This document shows, one piece after another, positions 34,739 to 43,831 of a stretch of 64,000 bases of DNA. How positions within the stretch are numbered: position 1 is the first letter of the stretch; every line of letters starts with the position of its first letter. Source of the DNA: JAGQPD01 sp020426865. GTDB lineage: Bacteria; Planctomycetota; Planctomycetia; Pirellulales; Pirellulaceae. Made by a program: the position numbers and the translations under genes. The stretch spans positions 186,001 to 250,000 of the forward strand of contig JAWKTN010000011.1 of the NCBI GenBank assembly GCA_041399065.1, in the 5' to 3' direction. Below the pieces are notes generated by a model. That model did no database searches. It was not told where the DNA came from and saw only the letters and a list, made by a program, of their open reading frames with translations.

Positions 34739-36013
34739 TCAGCGGCGTGGCCGGAAGATTGGAAGAGCAAACGCAAGAATACCCCACAAAACTAAAGCCG
34801 ATGGCTCAGGTATGGTCGAAGTGGCCAGCCACGCCTCGCCACTCTGACCGAAGTTGTCCTTCCACACGGTGTAGTCGGCGGCGTCTATCACACCGTTTGC
34901 GTTGCCATCTGCGATTAGGTTGGTTGTGGATCCATAAATGTCTTTCCACACCGTGTAGTCCGCTGCGTCGACTTTGCCGTTTCCGTTGTAGTCGCCGGGG
35001 ATTAGGGCGATGATCTCCAAAGTGTGGCCATCAATAGAGTCCCAGGCGTCGAATTCAGCGGCGTATAGTGCGTAGAGGGAGTCGTCGACACGAATGCTGT
35101 TGAGCGATGAAATACCTAGGAGCTGTGCTAGATTCTGTGGATGTTGGTCGAAAAACATGAGTCCGATCAACGAAGCGTTTTGGATACTCGTAGTCTCTGA
35201 AAGTACAACATCAAAAGAGCCGGAACTGAGCCTGGCCCCATCCAATACAAGAGACCAAACATCATTTTTTACCAAACAGAATCCGGCGACTCCGCCAAAA
35301 AGCCGATTGCAGGTGGAGAGGGATGTGAGAGTCGATTGAGATAGGTTTAGCTCGACGAATGGGTTGTTCCTCAGAATTAGAGTACCTAGCTTGCCCATCT
35401 CTCGAAAGGCTCCACTTGCGATAGTGCTAACTTGGTTACCAGCCAACCAAAGCGTCAGCAGGTTCGCGAGTCCGTCAAACACGCCATTCTCGATGCTTGT
35501 GAGTCGATTGTTCTGTAATCCTAGGTACTTCAGCGTCGTTAGTCGCTGGAAAGCGTCACTCTGGATGCTCGTGATTTGATTGTTGGGCAAGTCCAGCGTC
35601 TGTAGGTTGGCAAGACCGTCGAAGTCGCCGCGTTTGATGCTCGAGATTTGATTGCCCAACAAGAACAGATTTTGCAGGTTGTCGAGCCCGTCGAAGTCAC
35701 CGCTGTCAATGCTCGTGATTTGATTGTTGGCCAAGTCCAGCTCGAGCAGGTTGGTAAGCCCGTCGAAATCGCCGCTTTCGACGCTAGTGATTTGATTACC
35801 GTTCAACGAAAGCGACGTTGCTTTGGTTAAAAGATTTACGCCATCAAGGTCTTGAATTCCAAAGCCCGCAAAAATGACATCGCCAATTGCGTTTGGATCA
35901 AAGCCGGGCACATCGATCAGATCAAGCAACCCATCACCATCCGTATCAATGGCTGTGGCTACACGGCTAACGAGCGAAACAAGAAGTAACGCGGCGATAA
36001 TCGGGAATCGCAT
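34739..36013 (-). CDS. Secreted leucine-rich-repeat protein with dockerin-like repeats and PEP-CTERM
   Basis: 424 aa. The signal peptide is MRFPIIAALLLVSLVSRVAT. About seven LRRs of the type LTNLLELDLANNQITSI..GDFDGL span residues 60-230. A low-complexity region follows. A double EF-hand dockerin-like module, IPGDYNGNGKVDAADYTVWK then NANGVIDAADYTVWKDNFG, lies at about 345-395. The C terminus is IPEPSALVLWGILAFALPIF followed by RPRR, a PEP-CTERM sorting signal. The LRRs probably bind protein or glycan partners outside the cell. The repeats are near-identical in DNA and could recombine. It is flanked by two tyrosine recombinases with a protease gene of the same design. Confidence 0.88.
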   Translation of the reverse strand: MRFPIIAALLLVSLVSRVATAIDTDGDGLLDLIDVPGFDPNAIGDVIFAGFGIQDLDGVNLLTKATSLSLNGNQITSVESGDFDGLTNLLELDLANNQITSIDSGDFDGLDNLQNLFLLGNQISSIKRGDFDGLANLQTLDLPNNQITSIQSDAFQRLTTLKYLGLQNNRLTSIENGVFDGLANLLTLWLAGNQVSTIASGAFREMGKLGTLILRNNPFVELNLSQSTLTSLSTCNRLFGGVAGFCLVKNDVWSLVLDGARLSSGSFDVVLSETTSIQNASLIGLMFFDQHPQNLAQLLGISSLNSIRVDDSLYALYAAEFDAWDSIDGHTLEIIALIPGDYNGNGKVDAADYTVWKDIYGSTTNLIADGNANGVIDAADYTVWKDNFGQSGEAWLATSTIPEPSALVLWGILAFALPIFRPRR

Positions 36014-36133
36014 CGGTCGAAATCCTGGAGTAGCGATGATGTAGCTCGCGGTGGCTTACTGAAACCGTATTAGCCGACAGGAGACACGATTTCAAGTGGC
36101 GGATCTGACGCAAGGGTGGAAAGAGGTGGGTGC

Positions 36134-37225
36134 TCATCGGATCGATGAAGATCGCGGTCTCACCGTGCCTAGAGCAAGGGTGAGAACGGCGATTATCGCG
36201 TAAGCCGCTGGCTCCGGTACGGTCGTGGCCGATGCCGCTACCCCGAAATTATCCTTCCACACCGTGTAGTCCGCCGCATCGATGACACCATCTCCATTGC
36301 CGTCAGCGGCAAGCTCTGTCGTGGATCCGAAGTTGTCTTTCCAGAGGGTGTAGTCGGCGGCATCAACGACACCGTTTCGATTGTAGTCGCCAAGTAGCGG
36401 TTCGGCTAGATCTGGGACGATGTCAGTTATCCAATCAAAGTAGTCCGCTACGCGAACCCAACCCGACCACAGGCTCGCATCAGGAACGCCCGGAACTGAA
36501 TTGTCTGTACTGGAAATTCCCGCCAAGTAGGTCTGCCCATTCTCTTCGACAAAGAGCCCGCCACCACTGTCGCCACTTGCGGAAATGTACTCAAGTGGTA
36601 GTGGCAATTCGTTTCCGCTGATGTTCTTGGAAGGGTCACCCGGATAATCAAAATCAAAGAACAACTGCCCACACCAATTGGAGCAGAATACTTTTTGTGA
36701 AAAGTCAGAACGCAAGCCATCGATAACATTTTGACCCGCCCGGCGAGGTCCTCGATTGGACCCCTCCGTGGGATGTGGTGACGAGGAGTCGGTGAAGTCG
36801 CCGAAACCGACGAGCGTTGCAACCGATCCAATCTCACTCGTTCCGCGATAGAGTTGTGACGGCGTGATACCTGTAACAGCGGTTTGTAATTCTACGACGG
36901 CCAGGTCTTCACTGGGGTGCTTGAATATCCGACCGAAGGGGTGTCTTACTCCCTCGGCTTCATAACCTATGTTGATTGAACCGCCGAAATTTGGAACATG
37001 CCGCGCTGTCAATATCCATTTTGGATGGATGAGAACGGCAGAGGCAAACCAATCAAATCCTCCGAAGCCATTAAGCCAATATCGGCCGACAGCTTCGTAC
37101 CTTGGGTCTTGCCCTAAATCGAGATACTGCTGGTCTGGGACGTCCGCCCGAATGACACCTGCCCGAGCTTGACCGACATAGGCAATGGCTGCAATACACA
37201 TCGTTAAAAAGTACGCTTGACGCAC
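36134..37225 (-). CDS. Secreted trypsin-like serine protease with dockerin-like repeats and PEP-CTERM
   Basis: 363 aa. The signal peptide is MRQAYFLTMCIAAIAYVGQA. An S1-family protease domain has the triad His in WILTARHVPNFG (about residue 75), Asp in HPSEDLAVVEL (about 107) and Ser in YISASGDSGGGLF (about 220). A dockerin-like EF-hand pair follows at about 280-335 (LLGDYNRNGVVDAADYTLWK, GNGDGVIDAADYTVWKDNFG). The end is VPEPAAYAIIAVLTLALGTV then RPRSSSIR, a PEP-CTERM anchor signal. All catalytic residues are present, so an active surface protease is expected. Substrate unknown. It is next to the LRR gene, 120 bp apart and in the same direction, and may share regulation. Confidence 0.9.
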   Translation of the reverse strand: MRQAYFLTMCIAAIAYVGQARAGVIRADVPDQQYLDLGQDPRYEAVGRYWLNGFGGFDWFASAVLIHPKWILTARHVPNFGGSINIGYEAEGVRHPFGRIFKHPSEDLAVVELQTAVTGITPSQLYRGTSEIGSVATLVGFGDFTDSSSPHPTEGSNRGPRRAGQNVIDGLRSDFSQKVFCSNWCGQLFFDFDYPGDPSKNISGNELPLPLEYISASGDSGGGLFVEENGQTYLAGISSTDNSVPGVPDASLWSGWVRVADYFDWITDIVPDLAEPLLGDYNRNGVVDAADYTLWKDNFGSTTELAADGNGDGVIDAADYTVWKDNFGVAASATTVPEPAAYAIIAVLTLALGTVRPRSSSIR

Positions 37226-37541
37226 GTTTCACACCCCGCGTTAGAATACAAAATGCTTTCGGCTCACGATGTGCCGGTTGCTAACTGCCGATCGTATCGG
37301 TTGCAACACCCTCCTTCAAGTCTCCAGGGACAAAATGTTGGCGTTTTCGAAGACGCCTGCATCCGCCCGCTCAATCGGCGGTGAAAGTGAACAAAGTACA
37401 AAATCCGTCATGGTGGCGACGTTGAGGCATTTTAATCTTCGCGGCGAGTGCGTCACCCCTGAGCTCGACTTTTTCCGTTTTAGGCCACCTCAAATGTCCC
37501 GATTTGTGGCTTGAAGCGAGATCACATCACGAATCCTAGGC
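37226..37541. other. Gap between protease and second recombinase
   Basis: About 315 bp with no credible gene. The short plus-strand frame here has no ribosome-binding site. No clear recombination site or terminator was seen. Confidence 0.4.
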
Positions 37542-38681
37542 TCATATCGGCACATCGTGGCTGGCTGATTCTTTCGTAGTTCGCCGCCGTTTGTCGTAGA
37601 TTTGCGTTGTCGTAACGTGTTTGTGCCCCAAAAGCTCCTGGACTTTCGCAATATCGACCCCTGCGTCCAGCAGCAGAGTCGCCGTCGTTGCGCGAAGCGA
37701 GTGGGGGGTGTAGATACAGCGATTGGGCTCCTCGGTGCATAAAGGGTCGTCTTCTTCCCTCGCCACCATGCTTCCAGGGAGCATTTCTAGGTATCCCTGC
37801 ACGAGCAGGTACATCGCGGTTTCGCTCATGTGGCGGTTGGCGAGATGGTGCGACCGAGGGCCGGAACGAGGCCGAAAAAGGGCCCCGCTCTTGATTTCGG
37901 CCTTCTTGATGTAGGCGTCGATCGCTTCGGCGGCCGCGAAATGGAGGCCGATCGTACGTCGCTGGCTCCCTTTCTCGTTGAGTTTGACGGTGGCCTCTTC
38001 GTCGACATGGTGAAAGTCCGTGACCTTGACACGACAAGCCGTCCCAATCCGCACTCCCGAATAGAGAAAGAACCGGATCAATGCCCGATCGCGGTATGCG
38101 ATCACCGAATCTCCCTTGGGCAGTCCCATCAATTGCCGTGCGCGGGTCGCTGAGAGGGCTTGTGTTGGCTGGACGGGGTCGGTCGATGCCCGAGCGATGA
38201 ATTGGGCGTGAGCGGGATTGGGGACAACGATCGGGAGTCGCAGCTCGGCGGCCACCCCTTGAAGATACTTGTAGAAGCTCGAGACCGAGGAGACGCGGCG
38301 ATTGAGTGTCTTCGGGGCCGCCCCCGCCTTGGTGAGCGAATCACGCCAGCCGGAGATTTCACCAACGGAGACCTGAAGCAGGATCATGGCGTCTTCCGGC
38401 CAGGTGAGCTTCAAGTGTTCGACCAGCGACATGACATCCTGCCGGTAAGCCCGCTGCGTGTGGGGACTGGTTCTCCGCTGGACCCACATCTCAAAGATCT
38501 GGGCGACCGACAGGTAAAACCGGTCGACTTTGGTCCGCACTCTCGGGGTCGCATGATCGGCGAGGATGGGAGGCATCCGTTCCTCGTCGATTTCCTGGGG
38601 GGTACCAGCGGGGACGAGCGTACCTTGGGCGACCATTTTGGCGACCTCCTCGATGGGTGTAATCGGCGGTTTCTTGCTCAT
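37542..38681 (-). CDS. XerC/D-like tyrosine recombinase (379 aa)
   Basis: I placed the start at ATG 38681 (MSKKPPITPIEEV). The frame extends to a TTG at 38732. The N-terminal SAM-like domain (about 75-165) includes VQRRTSPHTQRAYRQDVMSL. The catalytic domain has Arg in FFLYSGVRIGTACRVKV, HxxR in YTPHSLRATTATLLLDAGVD, the second His in VQELLGHKHVTTTQIYDKRR and Tyr in the last of these (IYDK). These are the complete signatures of an active recombinase, closer to Xer/phage types than the 339-aa enzyme 3 kb away. No perfect inverted-arm site was seen beside it. Confidence 0.88.
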   Translation of the reverse strand: MSKKPPITPIEEVAKMVAQGTLVPAGTPQEIDEERMPPILADHATPRVRTKVDRFYLSVAQIFEMWVQRRTSPHTQRAYRQDVMSLVEHLKLTWPEDAMILLQVSVGEISGWRDSLTKAGAAPKTLNRRVSSVSSFYKYLQGVAAELRLPIVVPNPAHAQFIARASTDPVQPTQALSATRARQLMGLPKGDSVIAYRDRALIRFFLYSGVRIGTACRVKVTDFHHVDEEATVKLNEKGSQRRTIGLHFAAAEAIDAYIKKAEIKSGALFRPRSGPRSHHLANRHMSETAMYLLVQGYLEMLPGSMVAREEDDPLCTEEPNRCIYTPHSLRATTATLLLDAGVDIAKVQELLGHKHVTTTQIYDKRRRTTKESASHDVPI

Positions 38682-38822
38682 AAGTTGATTAAGATAACAG
38701 ATTTTATCATAAGCAATCAAGGGCCGAGCCAAAATGGAAAACCGGCAGGTTCATTCAGTGGAGTGCGCTGCACCGTTGACTAGACGCTCGGCGATCTCGC
38801 CGTCCGGCCAGTAGAGCCCGGT

Positions 38823-39614
38823 TTACCGAATCGACCGTCTCGGCAAGAGAAGACTGGACCGGGTGTGCATCACGGTGATTGCGAGCATTGTCAGGAAAAG
38901 TACGTTGGCCCTTGGTTCGGGGACCGAGCTACCCACTCGCACACGGTCCAATGTCGCCCGCCAGCTGGACCCAACTTCAGGATCTGCAAAAATAACTTTG
39001 AATTGAAGATTGGTCATACGAGTTAGGTCGGGTGGCTCTCCAGCGGGGCTGCGAATGTCGGACAAAGGCACCCGCAGAGTAAACGGACCAGATTCAGCAG
39101 GTAGATTGGCAAATGCGGCGTATCGTCCCGAGGGGCGACCGTTGGCTGTGCCGCCGTAGAAAACCCTTAGATAAAGCGGCTGCGCCGTGCCACTGATCGA
39201 CGCGAAGTCAAGGAACAACGAGTCGCTATGACCGCCCTCGGTGAGATCGATGGACATGCCTTCTTCGAATCGATATGTGATTTCGAGGTTAGGCAATAGG
39301 TCGTCTTCACCTGCCTCGTCGATATGCATTGTGAGCGCGGACGGAGCACTTAGATTGGCGTCAATCGAACCACTTCGATAGTATAATGCTGAAATTGCCA
39401 GACGCCGTTCTCCTGGGACAGGAGAAAATGTCGCCTGCCACGGTGCGTAGTCGACCCCACATAAGAGGGGTCCAGATCTGCCGCAACGGAACTCTTGGGT
39501 TTGATCGAATTCGTCCCACACGAACTCCGCTACAGCGGCGCGGCTTCCGTCCGACACGCACGCTGCAGCGGTTAGAAGAATGAAGACCAAGTTACGGAGA
39601 CTGGGACTCGTCAT
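38823..39614 (-). CDS. Secreted PEP-CTERM protein of unknown function (263 aa)
   Basis: The signal peptide is at residues 1-28 (LVFILLTAAACVSDGSRAAV). The mature part is beta-rich, with FVWDEFDQTQEF, ANLSAPSALTMHIDEAGEDD and SLFLDFASISGTAQPLYLRV, and resembles a jelly-roll or lectin-like fold. No catalytic motif was recognised. The C terminus, SSVPEPRANVLFLTMLAITV then a basic end, is a PEP-CTERM signal. It has no dockerin-like repeat, unlike its neighbours. It lies 63 bp before the next secreted-protein gene in the same direction. Confidence 0.82.
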   Translation of the reverse strand: MTSPSLRNLVFILLTAAACVSDGSRAAVAEFVWDEFDQTQEFRCGRSGPLLCGVDYAPWQATFSPVPGERRLAISALYYRSGSIDANLSAPSALTMHIDEAGEDDLLPNLEITYRFEEGMSIDLTEGGHSDSLFLDFASISGTAQPLYLRVFYGGTANGRPSGRYAAFANLPAESGPFTLRVPLSDIRSPAGEPPDLTRMTNLQFKVIFADPEVGSSWRATLDRVRVGSSVPEPRANVLFLTMLAITVMHTRSSLLLPRRSIR

Positions 39615-39677
39615 AGAAACTCTAGGCCATCAACAACGGTATTTGAAAACACGGGACAGCAGGTAGTTAATGGGTCA

Positions 39678-41186
39678 CTAAGGAATGTGCAGGCTTGCGG
39701 GAACTAGCACGTTCCATCGTTGAACATCCGCCGCATCCACCCGGCCGTCGCCACCAGTTGCTTCCGGTGCCAAGTCGCCTTCAAACCGACTGGCACATTG
39801 GGTAAGTCCAAGAAAATCCAACATAATGTCACGGTCCATGGTATCGATTACACCATCACGATTTAGATCCGCATCGTAAAACCGGGCCCCAAAATTATCT
39901 TTCCAGACCGTGTAGTCCGCAGCGTCGACCGTACCGTTGCAATTCCCGTCGGCGCCGGTGCCCGGATCAACGTTTTCGCCAAACGAGTCCTTCCAGACGG
40001 TGTAATCCGCTGCGTCTACGACGTCATTCCCATTGTAGTCTCCGGGAAGGTAGAGTAAACGCAAGCCACCCAGCTTTTTGTAGGCCTCTTCGGGCGAGTC
40101 ACCAGGGTTTGGCGGAAAATAAGCCGGAATGAACGTCGCCGAATCGATGTTCTCATCATCAATATCCGCAACGGCGATCTTGATCGTATAGTCGCCTGGC
40201 GTAACAAATGTTTCACGCTGCAGTGGTTTACTAGCCCCATTGAATTCATGGTCAAAGTACCCAGGTGACTCCATCGCGTCGACGTAGTGTTCGTCGTAGG
40301 AGTTGGGCGGGTTGGGAGGATCGTAAGGGAAGGCACTTCGATTCAACGTATACATTTTATCACCGCATTCAGCTACCGTGGCCAAATCAAACAAGAACAA
40401 CTGATTTGGAAAAAGCGGCTTGCGAAATGTTACAAGGTTTTGGAAATCCTCAGGAGGGTTTGTGCCTTCCCGCCGAATTAGGCAGCACGGAGTATCGTTG
40501 TAGGTTGATTCCTGCCATCCGGGAGACTCATCCGATGCATGCACAAACGTATACACGAGAAACCCGCGTCTCTTAATGTTGATCTTGAATTCCAATACCG
40601 CGGTGTCCCATGATGGTGCAAGGCCTCCCATAAAGTACACAAAGTCGGCATCTTCATCCACTAGTGGAAGGCTCTGCAAAAGTTGCGCATTTCTTTTGCT
40701 TAACTCTCCTTCCCAACCGCCGCTGACAGCCGAGGCATTATTTGGACCGAGGACGCCAGTCTTGGGAGCACCGTTAACGACTGGGTCACCATCAATGGCA
40801 ACGCCAGTGCTGAGCACGATACCGGCCTCGAAACCGATACCTCCGATGTAGGTCGCGCCGGAAACACCAGGTACTGCCACGTTATCATTTGCCTGGACAT
40901 CCCCGCCCGTGAAAATAGTAAACGCCCATGGAGCACATGGCAGGAAACTGCTTCCGCCAACGCGCACTCGCGTGTGCGTGGTCTGTGGAATCACAGAAAG
41001 CAGCGGTGCGACAGCGGAATAAGGACACGAAGGATTGACGATTGCCTCCGCCAGATCGGCTTCGGTGAACTGGGAGCGGTCGGCGATTGTCATTTGAGCA
41101 AGAGTTGGCGGAGCAGTGCCCACAATGATAGTGGCCAGAACGGACATTGCGAGCAAGGCCTGACGTGTTCGCAGCGATGTAGTCAT
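39678..41186 (-). CDS. Secreted choice-of-anchor-L-like protein with dockerin-like repeats (502 aa)
   Basis: The ATG at 41186 follows AAAGGAA. The signal peptide is LLAMSVLATIIVGTAPPTLA. The middle resembles the 'choice-of-anchor L' domain: FEAGIVLSTGVAIDGDPVVN, DTAVLEFKINIKRRGFLVYT, FVHASDESPGWQESTYND and TIKIAVADIDDENIDSATFI. Two dockerin-like EF-hand units follow at about 380-430, and a third EF-hand-like stretch DLNRDGVIDTMDRDIMLDFL before the end. No PEP-CTERM tail is seen, so it may be held by dockerin-type contacts or released. The function is adhesive or structural by family analogy. Confidence 0.85.
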   Translation of the reverse strand: MTTSLRTRQALLAMSVLATIIVGTAPPTLAQMTIADRSQFTEADLAEAIVNPSCPYSAVAPLLSVIPQTTHTRVRVGGSSFLPCAPWAFTIFTGGDVQANDNVAVPGVSGATYIGGIGFEAGIVLSTGVAIDGDPVVNGAPKTGVLGPNNASAVSGGWEGELSKRNAQLLQSLPLVDEDADFVYFMGGLAPSWDTAVLEFKINIKRRGFLVYTFVHASDESPGWQESTYNDTPCCLIRREGTNPPEDFQNLVTFRKPLFPNQLFLFDLATVAECGDKMYTLNRSAFPYDPPNPPNSYDEHYVDAMESPGYFDHEFNGASKPLQRETFVTPGDYTIKIAVADIDDENIDSATFIPAYFPPNPGDSPEEAYKKLGGLRLLYLPGDYNGNDVVDAADYTVWKDSFGENVDPGTGADGNCNGTVDAADYTVWKDNFGARFYDADLNRDGVIDTMDRDIMLDFLGLTQCASRFEGDLAPEATGGDGRVDAADVQRWNVLVPASLHIP

Positions 41187-41219
41187 GCGAGTGTTCCTTT
41201 GCTGAATTTTCGGCGAGTC

Positions 41220-41477
41220 CTAGTCTTGGTCCATTTCGACTTCAAACGCTATCTCGTCCATCAAATAATCGAGCATAGCGAAATCATCCTCGTCGACGTC
41301 GCCATCGCCGTCGGCGTCAGGGCTGTCGGGCATTACGAACCCCACCAGGAACTGTTCATAATCCGACACGAGAGCTTCCTCTGCGCTTAGCGACACGGGG
41401 CATGAGACGATTGCGGCGGCCAAAATGCAGAATACCGCCCTCCAAATAGCGCTAAGACAAGGCCTGACGTGTGTCAT
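41220..41477 (-). CDS. Small secreted EF-hand/dockerin-like protein (85 aa)
   Basis: The start at ATG 41477 is supported by AAGGAG. The open frame reaches 41528 but that part lacks a signal. The signal peptide is AIWRAVFCILAAAIVSCPVS. The mature 50 residues contain one calcium-loop motif, DSPDADGDGDVDEDDFAMLD, in an otherwise acidic tail. It may be a truncated member of the neighbouring secreted proteins or a small calcium-binding partner. It lies 34 bp upstream of the choice-of-anchor-L-like gene, likely in the same operon. Confidence 0.7.
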   Translation of the reverse strand: MTHVRPCLSAIWRAVFCILAAAIVSCPVSLSAEEALVSDYEQFLVGFVMPDSPDADGDGDVDEDDFAMLDYLMDEIAFEVEMDQD

Positions 41478-41950
41478 GACATTCTCCTTTAATCCAATTG
41501 ACACGGGACAGAACGACGCACAACTCAAAGACGCACTGACGCGATTGAGCGTGACTCAACCGCTATCGATCACGACGACCAATGATCTGCCCACTCGGAA
41601 GTTGCGGACCAGTCGAAACGTCTACTTCGGTTTTTCTGTAGTGAAGCACACAACACCGTCACGACAACACCGTTGTGTCTGTTATAGCGGTCGATGGCGT
41701 CGCTTGCAAGGAGATCGCTTGACGTAGCATTCGTCACATCGACATATCTTTGTCGGGTGTGGTGGGCCAGAATGGCGCAGCCCACTACACGAAGGACATG
41801 TGCTGGGACTATCGTTCGGGAATACGAGTCCAGTCGTGTGGCACAAAACCACAATTAGCGTGGGCCGGACGAGTCGGTCATTGCCTGCCAGAGACAAACG
41901 AACATATTGCGTACAAGATCGCTTTATCTGCGGGGGCGGGGGATAGTCGC

Positions 41951-42041
41951 AACGTCCGATAACGGGAAGTACGTGCGGATGCGTGTCGGCCTGCTGCGGT
42001 CAAGACTTTTTGGGATTCGCCCGCTGACGCACGGGGGACGC
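41951..42041 (+). repeat. Intergenic repeat family, copy 1
   Basis: It shares AACGTCCGATAA, GTGCGGATGC and GGGATTCGnCCGCnGACnCA followed by CGGGnGACGC with a second copy at 52278-52361, in the same order and orientation. It lies in a 1-kb gene-free gap (41478-42559). Confidence 0.55.
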
Positions 42042-42322
42042 ACGTGGCCCAACGGTCGAGACATGGGCTGGGAAGGCGTCCTAGGGGCCGTGGGACGGCC
42101 GCGGCGGCGGACCCGATCACTGACCAGGCCGTGAGGGGCAGTCGGCGGCCACTTTACCGTCATTGTCTGGCAAAAAGTCTTGGCAATATCGTAGCCATCT
42201 ACTGACGGTCGGGGACGCGAAGGACTTACGCAACGCGGGGGAAAGTGCCGAGTGAGGTGTCTCGGCTGCTAGGGAAAGGCGTGATTTGCGTTCGATCGAT
42301 GTGACCGAACGCAAGTCGCTCG

Positions 42323-42355
42323 ATGGCAACCTCGTGCGAAATGACGGAACCTCAT
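42323..42355 (+). repeat. 33-bp repeat, copy 1
   Basis: 31 of 33 bases match 49237-49269 (core CGTGCGAAATGACGGAACC). One copy lies upstream of the IS110 gene, the other just beyond the IS4 element. It may be an IS end or a preferred target. Confidence 0.6.
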
Positions 42356-42439
42356 TATGGTCTCGCGTTGAGTGCCGGGCTTGTCGCTGAAAATGAAGTG
42401 TCCACGTACCGTTTCGCGTGGACCGGACACGCAGAGCAT

Positions 42440-42500
42440 CCTTGCAGGATTTCGCCGACATCGTGTCGGCGAGCGGGGGCTCATTGCCGCCCCCTGCACC
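42440..42500 (+). ncRNA. Hairpin-rich leader of the IS110 element, candidate bridge RNA region
   Basis: Stems are CGCCGACA/TGTCGGCG (42453-42460/42464-42471) and GGGGGC/GCCCCC (42475-42480/42489-42494), with a weaker ATCC/GGAT stem just upstream. It lies about 60-120 bp before the transposase start, where IS110-group elements encode their bridge RNA. Target- and donor-binding loops could not be assigned. Confidence 0.4.
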
Positions 42501-42559
42501 CCTGCTAGCCTTTCTCTGTGTTCCGTTTTCAGTCGAGTCTTTTTGTGAAGGAGAACGTG

Positions 42560-43831
42560 ATGGAATTCTACGATCAACGACATGCGTTCTATTGTGGAGT
42601 GGACTTACACACCAAGAGAATGTACCTGTGCATTCTCGATCACGAAGGGAACAAGCGATTGCATCGTAACATGCGTGCTAGGCCAGCCGACTTCCTGTGT
42701 GCGATCCAAGCGTTTCGCGAGGACTTTGTTGTTGGCGCGGAATGCATGTTTACTTGGTATTGGCTGGCTGACCTTTGTCAGGACGAACACATCGAATTCG
42801 TACTCGGGCACGCTCTGTACATGAAAGCCATTCACGGAGGCAAGAAGAAAGACGACAAGATCGACAGCGAAAAGATCGCGCGACTCATCCGTGGTGGCAC
42901 GTTCCCGATGAGCTACGTTTACCCGCGCGAGATGCGGGCCACTCGTGACTTGGTCCGACGCAGAATGTTTCTTGTGCGTCGCCGCAGCGAACTGTTGACG
43001 CATGTGCAACTACTGAACCCTATAACGCTCAGCAAAAATGCCCCAGTGTTGCTCAGATAAAGTCCCCCGGGCGCATAATCTCATGCTGAGATAAAGTGCC
43101 CCGTTCATGCGCATGAACACTTTTGCACACCTTGAAAACAAGCACGAACGATTTGGCGACCCGGACTGCTTGGAAAAAAAAGTCGCTCTCGACGGGGTAG
43201 TTTATCTGAGCAGAAGCGGGGGAAATTACCTGAGCGTCGTAGACTGAACCATCAGTACAACTACGATCCCTTCGAGGGGACGCTCAAGTACGCTGGCAAT
43301 CGTGACATTCTCGATCGCTTTGCGGAGGACAGCGCCAGGTTGAACGTCGAGGCTGATCTGCAAATGGTCGGCCACTATGACCAGCTCATCAAACAACTGG
43401 AGACTAACTTGCAGAAGCAAGCCAAGCTGCATGACCCTCGGGCCTGCAACTTACTGCGGTCGATTCCTGGCATAGGCAACATCTTATCGCTGGTGCTGCT
43501 CTATGAGATTCACACGATCGATCGTTTTCCGAGCGTCGGAGATTTTTTGTCATACGCCAGACTGGTCACTCCCAAACAGACCAGCGATGGCAAGGTCACT
43601 GGACACGGTGGAGCCAAGATCGGCAACGTGCACTTAAGATGGGCTTTCTCCGAAGCCGTACTCTGGATGCTCCGCTATAGCGACGATGCCAAAGCGTTTC
43701 TTAAACGCAAAGAAAAGAAGTACGGCAAACCGCGAGCGATGACGCTGTTAAGCCGCAAGATTGCCCGAGCCGTTTATCACATGCTCAAGCGAAAGGAGCC
43801 TTTCGATGCACTGAGATTTTTCGCCAGCTAA
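42560..43831 (+). pseudogene. IS110-family transposase interrupted by a 223-bp insertion
   Basis: The start ATG 42560 has an AAGGAG site. The N-terminal DEDD/RuvC-like part (42560-43019) has FYCGVDLHTKRMYLCILDHE, GAECMFTWYWLADLCQ, KKDDKIDSEKIARLI and MRATRDLVRRRMFLVRRRSE. The C-terminal part (about 43251-43831) has QYNYDPFEGTLKYAGNRDIL, LLRSIPGIGNILSLVLLYEI and GHGGAKIGNVHLRWAFSEAV, including the serine-recombinase-like Tnp region. The two halves are in the same phase. Between them is a small element with an 8-bp duplication ACTGAACC. Precise removal of element plus one repeat (231 bp) would restore the gene, so the disruption looks recent. Confidence 0.88.
43020..43242. mobile_element. Non-autonomous 223-bp insertion with 8-bp target duplication
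   Basis: Direct repeats ACTGAACC at 43012-43019 and 43243-43250 flank it. The ends are imperfect inverted repeats (CTATAACGCTCAG against CTACGACGCTCAG). Inside, a GCTCAGATAAAG-type motif recurs: GCTCAGATAAAGTCCCCC near 43055, GCTGAGATAAAGTGCCCC near 43085, and inverted as TTTATCTGAGC near 43201. Multiple repeated ends with such a motif recall IS21-type termini, so this is probably an internally deleted derivative. No ORF is present. Confidence 0.72.

Noticed and set aside
38679..38715. A second dif-like site near the XerC/D-like gene
   Set aside because: Two CATAAG motifs occur, but no matched inverted arms at six-base spacing could be made.
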